A DNA stretch of 64,000 nucleotides from Bacillota bacterium (GCA_023416955.1 JAEZGM010000021.1:62001-126000), one strand, 5' to 3'. Numbered from the stretch's first letter, positions 37,336 to 44,931 are shown. Notes: generated by a model from the sequence alone, not told the origin. Numbers and translations are program-made.

Positions 37336-37896
37336 ATGTTGAAAACAGTAAAATATGCCTTTGCTGATTCTTTGAAGAAAATGCTTGAGACCAAAACGCT
37401 TGAACATATCACGGTTAAGGATATTGTGCAGGATTGCGGAACGACGCGTCAGGCGTTTTATTATCACTTTGATGATATTTACAGCCTTCTCGAATGGGTT
37501 TACATTCAGGAAGCCGCATCCCTGCTTGAAAATCATCGTGACATCAACAACTGGCAGCAGGGCTACAGTTTGATTCTGGACTGGATGTATGGCAACAAAC
37601 AGCTTGTCATCAATACTTTTAGGTCGGTCAGCCGCGATTATCTTGAAACATTCTTGTATGACTGGCTTTTTCCTATGATCTTTGAGGTTGTGCAGACCAT
37701 GTCTGCAGAAATGAATGTCAAAAAAGAATACAAGGAATTTATTGCTCGTTTCTACACACTTTCACTTGTTGCGATTAGTTTGGACTGGGTGCGTGCAGGG
37801 ATGAAAGAGACTCCCGAAAATATTGTGTGGCAGGTCGAAACAATCATGAAAGATAATTTTATGAGAGCCTTGGAAAAATATCATAATCATTCTTAA
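37336..37896 (+). CDS. TetR-family regulator, divergent from ohyA
   Basis: Regulator of 186 residues. The N-terminal TetR helix-turn-helix is ITVKDIVQDCGTTRQAFYYH, followed by FDDIYSLLEWVY, which is the pattern of DhaS/PsrA-like Firmicutes TetR proteins. The C-terminal domain is hydrophobic and probably binds an acyl ligand. It lies 219 bp from the oleate hydratase gene in divergent orientation, so fatty-acid-responsive control of ohyA is likely (inference). The ribosome site is GGTGGTGAT. An extended -10 (TGGTATAAT, near 37295-37303) lies upstream. Confidence 0.88.
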   Translation: MLKTVKYAFADSLKKMLETKTLEHITVKDIVQDCGTTRQAFYYHFDDIYSLLEWVYIQEAASLLENHRDINNWQQGYSLILDWMYGNKQLVINTFRSVSRDYLETFLYDWLFPMIFEVVQTMSAEMNVKKEYKEFIARFYTLSLVAISLDWVRAGMKETPENIVWQVETIMKDNFMRALEKYHNHS

Positions 37897-37973
37897 TCTC
37901 TCCGGAAATTTCGTTACGGTAATTCAGATCAGATTTTTTCTATCTTTTAAAGATTAATATGCAGGCGTTTTAA

Positions 37974-37995
37974 TTGGTGCCGGTGGCCGGACTCG
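37974..37995 (+). repeat. 22-bp copy of the tRNA-Leu 3' end
   Basis: The sequence TTGGTGCCGGTGGCCGGACT plus CG is identical to 39114-39135, which is the CCA end, acceptor stem and part of the T arm of the tRNA-Leu gene, in the same orientation. Identity begins exactly at the tRNA 3' end. This is the classic form of an attachment-site duplication left by integration into a tRNA gene. The 1.1-kb DNA between the repeats has no integrase. Confidence 0.7.
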
Positions 37996-38112
37996 GGTGG
38001 TGCAGTAACGGCGCACGTTCCGCGAGTCCCTCCGTTTTACTTGCCGAAGTGGTGGGATGGACTTTTCTCCCAACTTGCGCTTGCTTCGAGCCGGAATAGA
38101 CCAACTGAAAAG

Positions 38113-38149
38113 AAAATAGCTCCATGGTCAAAGACCATAGAGCTATTTT
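38113..38149. terminator. Bidirectional hairpin terminator
   Basis: AAAATAGCTC-C-ATGGTC (38113-38129) pairs with GACCAT-A-GAGCTATTTT (38133-38149), one mismatch and a 3-nt loop. It lies between the tRNA-end repeat and the unknown gene at 38308. Confidence 0.75.
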
Positions 38150-38200
38150 GCTACGAGTGTTCATAACGACAAACTCAGGAACCCGCATAAAATAAAGGTT

Positions 38201-38266
38201 TTCGGCATCAGGCAAACGAACATTACACCACTAAATTCGCATAACAGACCGGCAAATTGGAATTTG
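38201..38266 (+). repeat. Dispersed repeat B, copy 2
   Basis: Partner of 34416-34480 (TTCGGCATCAGGCAAACGAA...AATTGGAATTTG). It lies between the terminator and the end of the unknown gene, within the segment bounded by the tRNA-Leu repeats. Confidence 0.55.
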
Positions 38267-38307
38267 TCTCTTAACCGACTTGATTTTCTCCAAATTTGTT
38301 GCCATGT

Positions 38308-38994
38308 TTACTGTGTATACGGATCCCAAAAAGTTGTGTTGCACTTATATGCAGATTTCGTTATATGTTCATACCACTTTTCAACCTCGCATTTAAGTTT
38401 AGAGTCAAACACTTTCCCGATCCTTTCTCTAAACAGAGCATGCCAGCATTTCCATTGAACTTCATTGGCAATTTCGGGAAGTACATCTGGCACCATAGCA
38501 CGCAATATATCCTGTATCCTGCGTAATTCTGCGTTCATTCGTTGATTAGATGCTTCTTCATCATGAACATCACCCTGCATCAAATAGAGCGGTTCGATTA
38601 TTTTCTTATCCTTTGATGACACAATCGTATAGCACCCATCGAAAACTGAGATCTCTAAAAATGCTAGAGGATGCTGAGGAATAATCATACTACTCATATA
38701 ATATGGGTTTTCCAACCAAGGCAACTCGTATGAGCATATTTCTTCTTTTGTATGCTCAATAGTAATTGCAGAGAAGGCACCCCAAATAAACCAGGGATTG
38801 CGTAACATTATATCTTTCCGTAATCCTTCTTCGGTTAAAATCATTGTTTCATTTGCCCATTTTTCGCAGCCGTCCCATCCGAAACAATCAAAGCAGTCCA
38901 AATTGCTTACTAACCAATTATGCGGTGGTAGAGTGCCTATTAACTTCAAAATTTCTTGAAATTGGTTGCATCCATTTATAAAAATTGCAGGCAT
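38308..38994 (-). CDS. Unrecognised protein next to tRNA-Leu
   Basis: Protein of 228 residues, no signal peptide or membrane segment, so cytoplasmic. It is rich in Trp (about 9) and Cys, with stretches such as NWLVSNLDCFDCFGWDGC and NPWFIWGAFSAI and a charged helical C-terminal half (QRMNAELRRIQDILRAM). I do not recognise a family; the overall look (Trp-rich, acidic, single copy between integration-type repeats) recalls immunity-type or accessory proteins, but this is only a resemblance. A good GGGGGT ribosome site lies 7 nt before ATG, so it is probably expressed. Base composition is more AT-rich than that of the flanking ohyA and acyltransferase genes, consistent with acquisition. Confidence 0.75.
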   Translation of the reverse strand: MPAIFINGCNQFQEILKLIGTLPPHNWLVSNLDCFDCFGWDGCEKWANETMILTEEGLRKDIMLRNPWFIWGAFSAITIEHTKEEICSYELPWLENPYYMSSMIIPQHPLAFLEISVFDGCYTIVSSKDKKIIEPLYLMQGDVHDEEASNQRMNAELRRIQDILRAMVPDVLPEIANEVQWKCWHALFRERIGKVFDSKLKCEVEKWYEHITKSAYKCNTTFWDPYTQ

Positions 38995-39067
38995 GCTATC
39001 ACCCCCTACAAATTCTTGTTTATCGCTCCGTTAAGTGGGTACATCACCTAATTATAGCACAAAATAA

Positions 39068-39115
39068 AAATCGTTCCTACAGAATGATTTCTCAATTCCC
39101 GTAGAAACGATTTTG
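39068..39115 (-). terminator. tRNA-Leu terminator
   Basis: On the minus strand, directly after the CCA end: stem AAAATCGTTTCTAC with GTAGGAACGATTTT (39102-39115 and 39068-39081), one G-U pair, followed by a T-rich tail. Confidence 0.85.
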
Positions 39116-39200
39116 GTGCCGGTGGCCGGACTCGAACCGGCACGGTATCGCTACCGGTGGATTTTGAGTCCACTACGTCTGCCAATTCCATCACACCGGC
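39115..39200 (-). tRNA. tRNA-Leu (anticodon CAA)
   Basis: 86-nt class II tRNA, read on the minus strand. Acceptor stem GCCGGTG/CACCGGC closes with encoded ACCA. The D-arm contains GGAATTGGCAGAC. The anticodon stem GTGGA-CTCAAAA-TCCAC gives anticodon CAA, which reads UUG. The long variable arm is CGGTAGCGATACCG, and the T-arm is GCCGG-TTCGAGT-CCGGC. All stems pair well. The 3' end is duplicated at 37974-37995. Confidence 0.96.
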
Positions 39201-39587
39201 ATGGAACAACGAAAGTTATTATATAATAAACGGAAGGAAAAATCAAGTGCGCAATGCAATAAATTTTCGGTAAACAGTCAAGAAGCCGGTAAGTGAAAGT
39301 AGAGGGTCCCTGATATAGAGATAAACGCCCGCAATATTCGCTGAATCTTATGGCAGGGCCATTGATCGAAACCATCACAGAATCGGCAATAAGAAATATG
39401 AGCACACTGATATTTTGATTTATATGATAATTTATATTTTACCAGAATTGATTGAAAATGCTTATGGACGGTAATATAATGACCCTAAATCAGTGTTATT
39501 CATCCCTCAATTCGAATACTGTGTGCACAGCACTATGCTGCCTTTCCTCTTCCAATATCATATTTTATACAATTCATGGAGGTCTTT
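39201..39587. other. Intergenic region, nothing recognised
   Basis: About 390 bp between the tRNA promoter side and the acyltransferase gene. AT-rich; no convincing gene, hairpin or repeat was seen apart from presumed promoters for both sides. Confidence 0.5.
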
Positions 39588-40496
39588 ATGAGGCGAACAA
39601 ATCCCTTCGATATTCAAAGAAAAGTCGTGTCGCATATGACGTCGGAGTCATGGAAGAACATTCCTCATGTTTCCTATCTTTATGAACCTGATATTACGGA
39701 TTTTTATTGTGAATATCAATCGCTTCTGGAGGTACAAAAGAACGGCGGCCAAAAAATGTCGCTGAATACGATGATCTTAAAAACAATTGTGGAAGGTCTT
39801 AAAAGCGCACCGGAATTGAATTCCCACATTACTTACCACCATAAAAAGGGCGAAGGATTTCTTCGCGTTTTTGAGGAAATTAATATGGCGCTTCCGTGGT
39901 TGCTGCCTGACGGGAGAATGATTACGCCTGTAATTCTCAACGCGGACTCAATGACACTGCGGGAGCTGTCCGATGCTGTTGGCGAGCTCAGAAACAAGAT
40001 TGATCACACGAACATTGATGAGCTGCTTTACCAGGCAATTAAAACCGATACGGTAAAGGAATTAAAAAAGTTCAATCTGAGAGTTTTTCGCAGAATTGCG
40101 GCTGCTAAACTGACTTTACATCCGGTCCGGGGGCTGAAGGGCAAGGAAAAATCACAATATTACAGCCACCCGGCACAGGATCGGCTCACGCATCATAATC
40201 TGACCGCGGCAACGGTAACGGTTTCTAACATCGGCTCTCTTTATCGGGAACAGAAGGGCTATTTTGGAATTCTTGAGATTATACCGCCTCAAATTTTAGC
40301 AATCGGTTTAGGCGCAGTGCAGGAAAAGCCCGGCGTCTATGTAGGAGAAGACGGTGAAAAGAAAATCGGAATTCGCAAAGTACTGCCCATGTGTATCGCT
40401 TTTGATCACCGGGCAGTGGATTTCAGCGCACTGGTGCCCTTTCTAAAACGACTGGACGAAATTTTTGCTTTTCCGAAGGTAATTCTTGATTGGTAA
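39588..40496 (+). CDS. Stand-alone E2-type (2-oxoacid dehydrogenase) acyltransferase
   Basis: Protein of 302 residues built only of the catalytic domain of dihydrolipoamide acyltransferases. No lipoyl or peripheral-subunit-binding domain precedes it. Family marks are RKVVSHMTSESWKNIPHVSY at the start, MSLNTMILKTIVEGLKSAPELN, LRVFEEINMALPW, ATVTVSNIGSLY and the active-site block CIAFDHRAVDFSALVPFLKR. The H and D of the HRxxDG motif remain, but G is replaced by F. ATG 39588 is chosen because the upstream ATG 39576 overlaps the GGAGG ribosome site. No E1 or E3 genes are nearby, so it probably uses acyl-CoA and another acceptor rather than acting in a dehydrogenase complex. Confidence 0.85.
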   Translation: MRRTNPFDIQRKVVSHMTSESWKNIPHVSYLYEPDITDFYCEYQSLLEVQKNGGQKMSLNTMILKTIVEGLKSAPELNSHITYHHKKGEGFLRVFEEINMALPWLLPDGRMITPVILNADSMTLRELSDAVGELRNKIDHTNIDELLYQAIKTDTVKELKKFNLRVFRRIAAAKLTLHPVRGLKGKEKSQYYSHPAQDRLTHHNLTAATVTVSNIGSLYREQKGYFGILEIIPPQILAIGLGAVQEKPGVYVGEDGEKKIGIRKVLPMCIAFDHRAVDFSALVPFLKRLDEIFAFPKVILDW

Positions 40497-40500
40497 TATC

Positions 40501-40528
40501 AAAAAATCCGCCGGTTGGCGGCTTTTTT
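40501..40528. terminator. Bidirectional terminator
   Basis: AAAAAATCCGCC-GGTT-GGCGGCTTTTTT, a stem with a GGTT loop, immediately after the acyltransferase stop codon. Confidence 0.88.
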
Positions 40529-40643
40529 GATGCAATGCGGATTTCTGCGACGGTGATGCCAAAGGCCCGTTGGTTGTATATTCTTTAATTTATTGCTATA
40601 ATAATATACAATTTTTATATTAACAGATAAGTGTATCATCCAA

Positions 40644-40760
40644 GCGTCGTTTATAAAATTGGAAGTCCGCTCTATTTCGGCTGAAATTACGTTTGGCTGC
40701 GTCAAAAATTTTCGGAATATGGAATGCATTTCAGAAAATTATTCCGGCTATTTTTCTTGC
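40644..40760 (+). repeat. Dispersed repeat A, copy 2
   Basis: Same-orientation partner of 27811-27931 (TCTATTTCGGCT, GCGTCAAAAAT, CGGAATATGGAAT, T-rich end). It occupies most of the 325-bp gap before the YbaK-type gene. Confidence 0.7.
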
Positions 40761-40853
40761 CAACCACAATCCTTTATTGAAAATTGATCGGCTCTTATTT
40801 TTTAAAAATGGGCTTGGATAATGCCGCGGGACTGAAAAACGGGGGAACAGAAA

Positions 40854-41327
40854 ATGTCGGTAGAGCGGGTAAAGGATTATTTAAAAGCCTTTCATATGGA
40901 GGATCGGCTTCGGGAGTTTACTGTTTCGAGCGCTACGGTGGAGCTGGCGGCACAGGCGCTTGGCACAGAGCCCGCGCGGATTGCCAAATCTATTTCACTG
41001 GAAGATAAACAGGGCTGTATCATTATTGTAGCCGCGGGGGACGCCAAAATTGACAATGCAAAGTTTAAAGCGGAATTCGGAATCAAGGCGAAAATGCTCG
41101 CCGCCGAGGAAGTCGAGCCGCTGACCGGCTACCGCATCGGCGGTGTCTGCCCGTTCGGAAATCCGCCGGGAGCGCGGGTGTACTGTGATGCTTCGCTGCG
41201 CCGATTTGACGAAATCTTCCCTGCCGGGGGCAGCAGCAATTCCTGCGTCAGGCTCAGCTGTGAAGAACTTTTTACAGTATCCCGCAGTATGAAATGGGTC
41301 GATGTCTGTAAAAACTGGAAAGAATAA
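40854..41327 (+). CDS. YbaK/EbsC-type aminoacyl-tRNA deacylase
   Basis: Protein of 157 residues of the prolyl-tRNA editing (YbaK) superfamily. The conserved lysine region is ARIAKSISLEDKQGCIIIVA, then IDNAKFKAEFGIKAKMLAAE, the family block GYRIGGVCPFGNP, and a C-terminal SSNSCVRLSCEELF. Role: trans-editing hydrolysis of mischarged tRNA (for example Cys-tRNA-Pro or Ala-tRNA-Pro). The GGGGGAACAG ribosome site is acceptable. It precedes trmB by 51 nt on the same strand, so two tRNA quality and modification genes may share a transcript. Confidence 0.9.
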   Translation: MSVERVKDYLKAFHMEDRLREFTVSSATVELAAQALGTEPARIAKSISLEDKQGCIIIVAAGDAKIDNAKFKAEFGIKAKMLAAEEVEPLTGYRIGGVCPFGNPPGARVYCDASLRRFDEIFPAGGSSNSCVRLSCEELFTVSRSMKWVDVCKNWKE

Positions 41328-41378
41328 TAAGGCCTTGATTTTGAAAAGAAGAACTAAATAAGAGGAATTATGTAAAGT

Positions 41379-42035
41379 ATGAGAATGAGAAACAAGCCTT
41401 GGGCAGCGCCTGAACTGGACGCCTGCCCGTTTTTCGTGCGGAATCCGGCACAGCAGCTTGGCAATTGGCATGGCTGGTTTACAAGGCAGCAGCCGATTCA
41501 CTTGGAATTAGGGTGCGGCAAGGGCGTTTTTTTGGCCGAACTGGCCCCCGAAAACCCGCAAACCAATTATATTGGAATTGACCTGAAGGATACAGTACTT
41601 GGCCCGGCCAAGCGGCTGATCGAAAAAGCCTACGGGGCGAAGAACGCTGACCCTGACAATATCGTGCTTACGGCTTACGATATTGAGCAAATTCCGAATA
41701 TCCTTTCGCCGCGCGATACGGTGGAACGAATCTATATTAACTTCTGTAATCCATGGCCGCGGGCGAAACACCATAAGCGCAGGCTGACGCATCCGCGCCA
41801 ATTGGAAAAATACAGGCAGTTTCTGGCGAAAGACGGCGAAATCTGGTTCAAGACGGATGATGATGAATTGTTTGCGGACACACTGGGCTATCTGGATGAG
41901 TGCGGCTTTGCGGTATTTGCCGAAACGGAGGATTTACACGCAGAAAACTGCCCGGAAAACGCGATGACGGAGCATGAACTGATCTTTATGGAAAAAGGCA
42001 TAAAAATAAAGGCACTGAAGGCAAAACTTAGGTGA
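41379..42035 (+). CDS. trmB: tRNA (guanine-N7)-methyltransferase
   Basis: Methyltransferase of 218 residues that makes m7G46 in tRNA. The SAM motif is IHLELGCGKGVFLAELA, the ribose-binding region is NYIGIDLKD, and the TrmB hallmark is IYINFCNPWPRAKHHKRRLT. A further motif is WFKTDDDELFADT, and the C-terminal TEHELIFMEKGIKI gives the usual end. The length is normal. The start MRMRNKPWAAP matches homologues; the GAGGAA ribosome site is about 12 nt upstream. Follows the YbaK gene. Confidence 0.95.
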   Translation: MRMRNKPWAAPELDACPFFVRNPAQQLGNWHGWFTRQQPIHLELGCGKGVFLAELAPENPQTNYIGIDLKDTVLGPAKRLIEKAYGAKNADPDNIVLTAYDIEQIPNILSPRDTVERIYINFCNPWPRAKHHKRRLTHPRQLEKYRQFLAKDGEIWFKTDDDELFADTLGYLDECGFAVFAETEDLHAENCPENAMTEHELIFMEKGIKIKALKAKLR

Positions 42036-42064
42036 ATATTTATTGGTTTTTTATACATAAAGTA

Positions 42065-42107
42065 TTGACAAATCAACTCGCTAAACTTATAATTCATATA
42101 AGTTTAG
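42065..42107 (+). promoter_or_regulatory. metNIQ promoter with palindromic operator
   Basis: Consensus promoter TTGACA (42065-42070), 17-nt spacer, TATAAT (42088-42093). A perfect palindrome CTAAACTTATA (42081-42091), 5-nt centre, TATAAGTTTAG (42097-42107) covers the -10. The leader to the start codon is only about 45 nt, too short for a SAM riboswitch or T-box, so control by a DNA-binding repressor is likely. Confidence 0.85.
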
Positions 42108-42146
42108 TATTATATTAAATATTAAACTGCAATGGGGGGTGTAGGA

Positions 42147-43160
42147 TTGAGCCAGGCAGTCATTGAAATAAAATCCCTGAGCAAGACCTACAAGACAAAG
42201 GATACCGAGGTTCACGCGCTGAATGACATTAACCTGTCGATTGAAAAGAGCGATATTTTCGGAATTATCGGCATGAGCGGCGCCGGTAAAAGCACATTGG
42301 TGCGATGTATTAACATGCTGGAGCGCCCGACAAAGGGTACAGTCCTTTTTGACGGCCGTGATCTTTGCAAACTGTCGGACCTACAGCTTCGGGAAGCGCG
42401 ACGCTCTATGGGGATGATTTTCCAGCAATTTAATCTGCTGATGCAGCGTACGGCGTTGGAAAATATCTGTTTTCCTATGGAGATTGCGGGAATCAAAAAA
42501 GCAGACGCAGTCCAGCGCGCGAAAGAGCTGCTGGAGTTGGTCGGGCTGAGTGACCGCGCGAATTCATATCCGTCCCAACTTTCCGGCGGGCAGAAACAGC
42601 GTGTGGCAATTGCCCGCGCGCTTGCGACTAAACCGAAGGTTCTGCTGTGTGACGAAGCGACCAGCGCGCTGGACCCGAGCACGACGCATTCGATTCTGGC
42701 ACTGCTGAAAGACATTAACCAGCGTTTGGGGATCACCATTGTGGTGATTACGCATGAAATGAGCGTGATCGAGGAAATTTGCAACCGTGTTGCCATTGTG
42801 GACGAAAGCAGAATTGCGGAAACCGGCGCGGTGGAAGAGATATTTTCGAAACCCAAAACCGCGGCGGCGCAGAAGTTTGTGTATCCGAACGGTAGGCACA
42901 CGGAGAAACCCATCAGCAAGCGATGTATGCGTATCGTTTTCGACGGCAGCTCTTCCTATGAACCGATTATCGCCAATATGGTATTGGAATGCAAAGCACC
43001 TGTAAATATTATGTATGCAGATACCCGAAACATAGACGGTAAGGCTTTTGGACAAATGGTGGTTCAATTGCCGGAGGACGAAATTCTGGCGCGGAAAATG
43101 TTTAATTATGTGCGCGCAAATGGTTTGTCCGCTGAGGAGGTGAGCGGATATGTGGGATGA
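42147..43160 (+). CDS. metN: Methionine ABC importer ATP-binding protein
   Basis: ATPase of 337 residues. Walker A is GMSGAGKST, signature LSGGQKQRVAIARALA, Walker B VLLCDEATSALDP, H-loop VVITHEMSV. The C-terminal NIL domain (about 255-337) binds methionine and mediates feedback inhibition in MetN proteins. TTG 42147 is favoured: the ATG at 42132 overlaps the GGGGGG ribosome site, and TTG gives SQAVIEIKSLSKTYK. It overlaps metI by 11 nt. Part of the metNIQ operon under the palindromic operator. Confidence 0.94.
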   Translation: MSQAVIEIKSLSKTYKTKDTEVHALNDINLSIEKSDIFGIIGMSGAGKSTLVRCINMLERPTKGTVLFDGRDLCKLSDLQLREARRSMGMIFQQFNLLMQRTALENICFPMEIAGIKKADAVQRAKELLELVGLSDRANSYPSQLSGGQKQRVAIARALATKPKVLLCDEATSALDPSTTHSILALLKDINQRLGITIVVITHEMSVIEEICNRVAIVDESRIAETGAVEEIFSKPKTAAAQKFVYPNGRHTEKPISKRCMRIVFDGSSSYEPIIANMVLECKAPVNIMYADTRNIDGKAFGQMVVQLPEDEILARKMFNYVRANGLSAEEVSGYVG

Positions 43161-43809
43161 GGCAACGCTTCAGATGCTGTTACAGGGCGTTGGTGAAACC
43201 CTGTATATGACACTGGCTTCCACTTTATGCGCTTATGTAATCGGTCTGCCGATCGGCATTCTGCTTGTTACAAGCGCAAAGGACGGGATCCGCCCCAACG
43301 CGGTTCTGTTTAAAGTACTCGATATTATTGTCAATCTGACTCGCTCTGTTCCCTTCCTGATTTTGCTGGTGGCGGTCATTCCGCTTACCCGAATGGTGAC
43401 GGGAACCAGTATCGGCTCCACGGCAACGATCGTCCCACTGACGCTTTCCGCCGCGCCGTTTATTGCACGGTTGGTGGAATCCTCGCTGAAAGAAGTGGAT
43501 GTCGGTGTGATTGAGGCCGCACAGTCCATGGGGGCTTCCAAATTTCAGATTGTTTGGAAAGTTCTTTTGCCGGAGGCAAAACCGTCGCTGCTGGTCGGTT
43601 GTGCTATTGCAGTTACCACGATTCTGGGCTATTCCGCTATGGCAGGCTTTACCGGCGGCGGCGGATTGGGTACCATCGCCGTCAACTACGGATACTATCG
43701 TTATCAGAATGATCTCATGCTGGTCACTGTTGTTCTGCTCGTTCTGATTGTTCAGGTATTCCAGGGCATCGGTATGAAAGCCGCCGCCCGGTTTGACAAA
43801 AGAAAATAA
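43150..43809 (+). CDS. metI: Methionine ABC importer permease
   Basis: Permease of 219 residues with five membrane segments. The MetI pattern includes GVGETLYMTLASTLCAYVIG, RSVPFLILLVAVIPLTR and the coupling loop VIEAAQSMGASKFQIVWKVL, followed by a C-terminal TGGGGLGTIAVNYGYYRYQ. GAGGAGG lies before ATG 43150 inside metN, giving coupled translation. With MetN and MetQ it takes up D- or L-methionine. Confidence 0.94.
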   Translation: MWDEATLQMLLQGVGETLYMTLASTLCAYVIGLPIGILLVTSAKDGIRPNAVLFKVLDIIVNLTRSVPFLILLVAVIPLTRMVTGTSIGSTATIVPLTLSAAPFIARLVESSLKEVDVGVIEAAQSMGASKFQIVWKVLLPEAKPSLLVGCAIAVTTILGYSAMAGFTGGGGLGTIAVNYGYYRYQNDLMLVTVVLLVLIVQVFQGIGMKAAARFDKRK

Positions 43810-43836
43810 TAATTTATTTTTAAAATCGCAATTCTT

Positions 43837-43886
43837 ACGGAATTTGTAATTCCGTGGAATCTTGATTCCATGGAATCAGGATTCCT
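43837..43886 (+). repeat. Three tandem small hairpins between metI and metQ
   Basis: ACGGAAT-TTGTA-ATTCCGT (43837-43855), TGGAATC-TT-GATTCCA (43855-43870) and GGAATC-AG-GATTCC (43872-43885) follow each other with no gap. All share GGAAT/ATTCC arms. No T-run follows. Likely an RNA processing or stability element, or a tandem binding site. Confidence 0.7.
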
Positions 43887-43937
43887 TGGATATGATTTTA
43901 CCGCATTGATTGAATAGAATTTATTGGAGGGTATATT

Positions 43938-44819
43938 ATGAAAAAACTATTGTCCGCAATTTTGGCCGCAGCCCTTACCGTTTCCGCATTGGCTGGCTGC
44001 GCGAGCACAAGCACAACAAGCTCCGCCGCTTCCGCCAGCGCCCCGGCAAGCTCCGAGGCTGCCAGCTCAGAAGCGTCCAGCACCGCCGCGCTGAAGAAGA
44101 TCGTCATCGGCGCTTCTCCGACACCGCATGCCATTATTTTGAAAAAGGCAAATGAACTTCTGAAGGATAAAGGCTATGAACTGGACATTAAGGAATTCTC
44201 CGACTATGTTCTACCGAACACAGCGCTGCAGGATAAGTCTCTGGACGCGAACTATTTCCAGCATCAGCCGTATCTGGATGAGTTCAATAAGGAAAAGGGC
44301 ACCGATATCGTTTCTGCGGGTGCTATTCACTATGAGCCGTTCGGCGTTTATGCCGGAAAAACAAAAGCACTGGCTGACCTGAAAGACGGCGCCACTGTTG
44401 CGGTTCCGAACGATACTTCCAACGAAGCAAGAGCATTGCTTCTTCTGCAGGATAACGGCTTGCTGAAGCTGAAAGATGGCGCGGGCATCACCGCTACCCA
44501 GAAGGATATTACAGAGAATCCGAAGAACCTGAAATTCAAGGAAATTGAAGCTGCACAACTGGTTCGTTCACTTGCCGACGTAGACGTTGCGGTCATCAAT
44601 GGAAACTACGCGCTGGCGGGCAACCTGAAAATCAGCGACGCGCTCGCAGTAGAAAAGGACGATTCCCTTGCGGCAACGACCTATGCAAACATCATTGCGG
44701 TACGCAAAGGCGATGAAACCCGTGAAGACATCAAGGCGCTGGTCGATGTTCTGAAGAGTGATGAAATGAAGAAATTTATCACAGACAATTTCAAGGGAGC
44801 CGTTGTTCCCGTAAAGTAA
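43938..44819 (+). CDS. metQ: Methionine-binding lipoprotein
   Basis: Substrate-binding protein of 293 residues (NlpA/MetQ family). The signal peptide ends in the lipobox VSALAGC (Cys about 21), followed by a Ser/Ala linker. The mature fold starts with KIVIGASPTPHAIILKKA, then LDANYFQHQPYLDEFNKE, IHYEPFGVYAGKTKAL, VAVPNDTSNEARALLLLQ and DVAVINGNYAL, all typical of methionine-binding proteins. GGAGG lies 8 nt before ATG. It is separated from metI by 128 bp with tandem hairpins, which may allow higher expression of the binding protein. Two terminator-like hairpins follow. Confidence 0.95.
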   Translation: MKKLLSAILAAALTVSALAGCASTSTTSSAASASAPASSEAASSEASSTAALKKIVIGASPTPHAIILKKANELLKDKGYELDIKEFSDYVLPNTALQDKSLDANYFQHQPYLDEFNKEKGTDIVSAGAIHYEPFGVYAGKTKALADLKDGATVAVPNDTSNEARALLLLQDNGLLKLKDGAGITATQKDITENPKNLKFKEIEAAQLVRSLADVDVAVINGNYALAGNLKISDALAVEKDDSLAATTYANIIAVRKGDETREDIKALVDVLKSDEMKKFITDNFKGAVVPVK

Positions 44820-44842
44820 TATAATAAGATATCTCCCATATG

Positions 44843-44883
44843 AAAGAAGGTGTTGCGAAAATTTATTTCGCAACACCTTCTTT
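44843..44883 (+). terminator. metQ terminator
   Basis: 18-bp perfect stem AAAGAAGGTGTTGCGAAA (44843-44860) with TTTCGCAACACCTTCTTT (44866-44883) and a 5-nt loop, 23 bp after the stop. Confidence 0.88.
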
Positions 44884-44887
44884 ATGG

Positions 44888-44931
44888 AAAAATTGCTTGT
44901 GGATCATCATTCGACCCACAAGCAATTTTTT
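44888..44931. repeat. Palindromic repeat C, copy 1
   Basis: Perfect 15-bp stem AAAAATTGCTTGTGG (44888-44902) with CCACAAGCAATTTTT (44916-44930). It comes right after the metQ terminator. A related palindrome lies at 59207-59285, again right after a gene-end terminator. It may act as a second terminator. Confidence 0.75.

Noticed and set aside
37970..38215. 81-residue minus-strand frame ending in the tRNA-Leu-like repeat
   Set aside because: It runs through a terminator hairpin and the tRNA-derived repeat, and has no ribosome site.
42036..42146. SAM riboswitch before metN
   Set aside because: The promoter sits 54 nt before the start codon, leaving no room for the aptamer.
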